A stretch of DNA of 64,000 nucleotides from an uncultured Exiguobacterium sp. (GTDB lineage: Bacteria; Bacillota; Bacilli; Exiguobacteriales; Exiguobacteriaceae), in contig CAJYMC010000007.1 of the NCBI GenBank assembly GCA_913775715.1, positions 124,001 to 188,000 of the forward strand, written 5' to 3'. Both the position numbers and the translations under genes were made by a program. This document shows positions 62,075 to 64,000 of the stretch, piece by piece. The number at the start of each line of letters is the position of its first letter. Within the stretch, counting starts at the first letter, position 1. Below the pieces are notes generated by a model. It worked only from the letters and a program-made list of their open reading frames with translations, made no database searches and was not told the DNA's origin.

Positions 62075-63262
62075 TTAAGAAGCAAGTTCTTCTGTTTCGG
62101 ATGTCGTAGCTTGTCGTTTCGTAAAGATGAAATACAGTACACCACTTACGAGAACGATTAGACTACAGGACAAGAACATATTGGAATAGCCGATACCGCT
62201 TGCGACAGAAGCGAGAATCAAGGCACCTATTCCGAAGCCTGTGTCGTAAGCAAGGAAGAAGGTTGAGATGGCTTTCCCTTTCTGTGCGGGAGGTGCGAAG
62301 TTCAATAGGACCGTTTGAAGACCCGGGAAGATGGACGCAGAACCGATACCAATGATGATAGCAGCAGTCAATAAACCGGCAAATGATGGATACATGCCGA
62401 GAATGACAAAACCCATCATATATAGGGCGTACGATGGCAACAACACGAATGCGGCACCTCGCTGGTCGAACAGTTTCCCAGCAATCGGTCGAATCCCGAC
62501 CATCCCGAGAGCGACTAACGCATAAAAATAAGAAGCATATGCGACATGTCCGATTGAGTCCGTATACAGTGAAATAAACGCTGATGTACTAGAAATCGCA
62601 ACGCCTGCCAACAGAGTTGCTACTAACAAAAGCGGACGCGATAAGAAGAGGGACTGACTTAAACGAAACGCGGACGTGCTTGGAACATGTTGACTCGTCA
62701 GCGGTAGACGTGTCATTAACAACAAGGCGATGACTGCTAGGGCAGCAACTGTCACGAAGTACAAAACGAATGCTTTTTCTTGAATAAAGGCAAGACCAAT
62801 GACAGGACCGAGGACGGATGCCAAGTTCATCGATAGGACGAAATAGCCCATCCCTTCACCTTGACGTGTTTTTGGAATCAATGTCGTAACGGCGAGACTA
62901 ATCGAAGAAGATAACATTCCGAAACTAAACCCGTGGATGATACGGATGATGATTAGATAAAAAAATGATTCCAAAGGTAGAACGAGCATGTAGCAGATAC
63001 TCATGACTGTAAAGAGACTGGCAGAGATCATCAGGATGCGCTTTAAGTCGTAACGATCCAACCAGTGACCAATCAATGGACGAGAACAGACGGTTGCCAG
63101 GATAAAACTCGTCACGATCCACCCGAGTGCTGAAGCGGAAACTGGAAACTGTTTAGCAGCGAGTAAAGGAAGTGAGGCATTTAATAAATAAAACGTGATG
63201 AAGAGCAATAGATTAATGATGAGCGTCATGACGTAATGACGCGAGAATAATCGAACGGTCAT
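62075..63262 (-). CDS. Major facilitator superfamily transporter
   Basis: The 395-residue membrane protein has about 12 hydrophobic helices. The MFS loop 2-3 motif reads RPLIGHWLDRYDLKR, and the equivalent in the second half is RPIAGKLFDQRG. It resembles drug-efflux-type (DHA1) permeases such as YwoG/YttB, but the substrate is unknown. Start ATG 63262 follows AGGAGGAA; a longer in-frame extension overlaps the marR coding region and has no such site. It overlaps marR by 4 bp, indicating translational coupling under that regulator. Confidence 0.9.
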   Translation of the reverse strand: MTVRLFSRHYVMTLIINLLLFITFYLLNASLPLLAAKQFPVSASALGWIVTSFILATVCSRPLIGHWLDRYDLKRILMISASLFTVMSICYMLVLPLESFFYLIIIRIIHGFSFGMLSSSISLAVTTLIPKTRQGEGMGYFVLSMNLASVLGPVIGLAFIQEKAFVLYFVTVAALAVIALLLMTRLPLTSQHVPSTSAFRLSQSLFLSRPLLLVATLLAGVAISSTSAFISLYTDSIGHVAYASYFYALVALGMVGIRPIAGKLFDQRGAAFVLLPSYALYMMGFVILGMYPSFAGLLTAAIIIGIGSASIFPGLQTVLLNFAPPAQKGKAISTFFLAYDTGFGIGALILASVASGIGYSNMFLSCSLIVLVSGVLYFIFTKRQATTSETEELAS

Positions 63263-63687
63263 GAAGATTCCTCCTGTCGATGTAGAGTGAGTAGGTGTGT
63301 CATCCATTCACCGAGCTGTTGCTGATCGGTGAGGGAGAAGGAGGCGAGTAATCGTTGATGGGTCTTTTGGACCGCAGCGTCGATTTGATCGAAACGTTCG
63401 ATGGCTAGAGGTGTCAACGAGACAAAGTGCGTTCGTCCTTCTTTCGTCCGAGTGATGAAACCAAGCGTCTCAAGACGTGAGACAGTTTTCGTCACAGCTG
63501 GTTTTTCAATGATTAGATAATTGGCCAATTGGACTTGTGAAACAGGTTGTAGTAATGCAACTGCTTTAATTAATGCCCATTGACCCGTGTGTAACGAGTA
63601 TGGAAGCAAAGTAGCATCAATCTCTCGTTTGACGAGACGTGAGACTTTTGATAATTGTCCGAGAACATCTTCTTGTGTATAGAGCAT
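63259..63687 (-). CDS. MarR family transcriptional regulator
   Basis: The 142-residue dimeric winged-helix repressor has a core at about 40-105: VSQVQLANYLIIEKPAVTKTV is the recognition helix-turn-helix, and RTKEGRTHFVSLT the wing. It is the first gene of a two-gene operon with the MFS transporter. The perfect palindrome AGTTAACTAGTTAACT sits directly in front of its Shine-Dalgarno (AAAGGAG), so it probably represses itself and the transporter. The ligand is unknown. Confidence 0.92.
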   Translation of the reverse strand: MLYTQEDVLGQLSKVSRLVKREIDATLLPYSLHTGQWALIKAVALLQPVSQVQLANYLIIEKPAVTKTVSRLETLGFITRTKEGRTHFVSLTPLAIERFDQIDAAVQKTHQRLLASFSLTDQQQLGEWMTHLLTLHRQEESS

Positions 63688-63701
63688 TTTATTTCTCCTT
63701 T

Positions 63702-63717
63702 AGTTAACTAGTTAACT
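63702..63717 (-). promoter_or_regulatory. MarR operator
   Basis: AGTTAACT-AGTTAACT is both a tandem repeat and a perfect 16-bp palindrome. It lies 15 bases before the marR start and covers the likely -10 region (TAGTTA) of a promoter whose -35 could be TTGATA on the minus strand. Confidence 0.7.
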
Positions 63718-63933
63718 TTAAGAGTGTATCAAAGCCGATTAAGATGTGCAAGGTGAAAGACCGTCATTCCTTCTCTAACATAAATGATGTTATCGAATGA
63801 AAAGATTAAGCAACCTTCAAACGGGGTATGTTCCGTAAAAGAGTATTTGATTTACTTGAAACATTAAGCGACTGCTCTTTCGACAAGTAGACTGGGTTAT
63901 TTGGACATAGAGAGAAGAAGGGAAGAGTACATC

Positions 63934-64000
63934 ATGAATCGACTAGCGAAGCTTCTGACTGAATTATTGCCAATCACTATCAATGAAGCAATCAATCCAA
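63934..64000 (+). CDS. 5' end of an unidentified gene
   Basis: An ATG at 63934 follows AGAAGGGAAG with good spacing, and the frame stays open for 22 codons to the window end (MNRLAKLLTELLPITINE...). Too short to identify. The 215 bases before it, back to the marR operator, show no other gene. Confidence 0.5.
   Translation, partial: MNRLAKLLTELLPITINEAINP

Noticed and set aside
63720..63933. Possible gene between the marR operator and the last ATG
   Set aside because: Short frames only, with stops in all frames and no ribosome site; treated as intergenic.

Overview
This 64 kb window is a core chromosomal segment of a low-to-moderate GC Firmicute. Gene content and order follow the Bacillus subtilis acsA-tyrS-rpsD-ezrA ... 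dnaE-accDA-pfkA-pyk-citZ-icd-mdh-phoPR-polA-mutM-coaE-gapB-speD-nrdR-dnaB-dnaI-thrS-infC-rpmI-rplT ... pheS-pheT arc. Several sporulation-linked or membrane genes expected in that arc (ytrH/ytrI near dnaE, ytaF between mutM and coaE) are absent, and a clade-1 catalase is present. I infer a non-sporulating Bacillales member, most likely Exiguobacterium; the genus is an inference, the order-level placement is firm. I see no prophage, IS element, CRISPR array, tRNA or rRNA gene.

Layout. 1-5.8 kb: 3' end of acsA, a class A penicillin-binding protein with a repetitive charged tail, T-box-controlled tyrS, and bioY under a BirA-type operator. 6-14.2 kb: rpsD with its long leader, free-methionine sulfoxide reductase, ezrA, an amidohydrolase, an Mta-like MerR regulator, nadK, tpx, ytxK-like methyltransferase. 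14.2-22 kb: ackA, a secreted SH3-3D protein, a universal stress protein, a ytkK-like SDR, a Xaa-Pro peptidase, ytoI, ytpI, nrnA and one small unknown gene. 22-31.3 kb: dnaE, a short FadR-type regulator with accD-accA, then pfkA-pyk and a DUF441 gene. 31.3-35 kb: the citZ-icd-mdh TCA cluster. 35-37 kb: an island not in the B. subtilis order (a Cys-rich membrane protein, a zinc alcohol dehydrogenase, a yuiD-like protein). 37-49 kb: phoP-phoR, polA-mutM-coaE, gapB, speD, an unknown gene with nrdR, and dnaB-dnaI. 49-54.2 kb: T-box thrS, a secreted beta-helix protein, and a PerR-box catalase. 54.4-62 kb: infC-rpmI-rplT with an L20-type attenuator, a dimeric dUTPase, an M42 peptidase, a SpoU methyltransferase and T-box pheS-pheT. 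62-64 kb: a MarR-MFS pair and the first codons of an unknown gene.

Regulation is unusually legible. There are three T-boxes (tyrS, thrS, pheST), two ribosomal-protein leaders (rpsD, infC), and operators for BirA (bioY), FadR-like (accDA operon), PerR (catalase) and MarR (MFS). CcpA cre sites lie at pfkA, citZ and gapB, so carbon flow through glycolysis, the TCA cycle and gluconeogenesis is probably set by one regulator. The most interesting unexplained element is the speD leader (about 45198-45340). It is a compact multi-helix RNA closed by an 11-bp stem next to the Shine-Dalgarno sequence, with a C-run able to pair with that sequence, so it looks like a translational riboswitch for S-adenosylmethionine decarboxylase.
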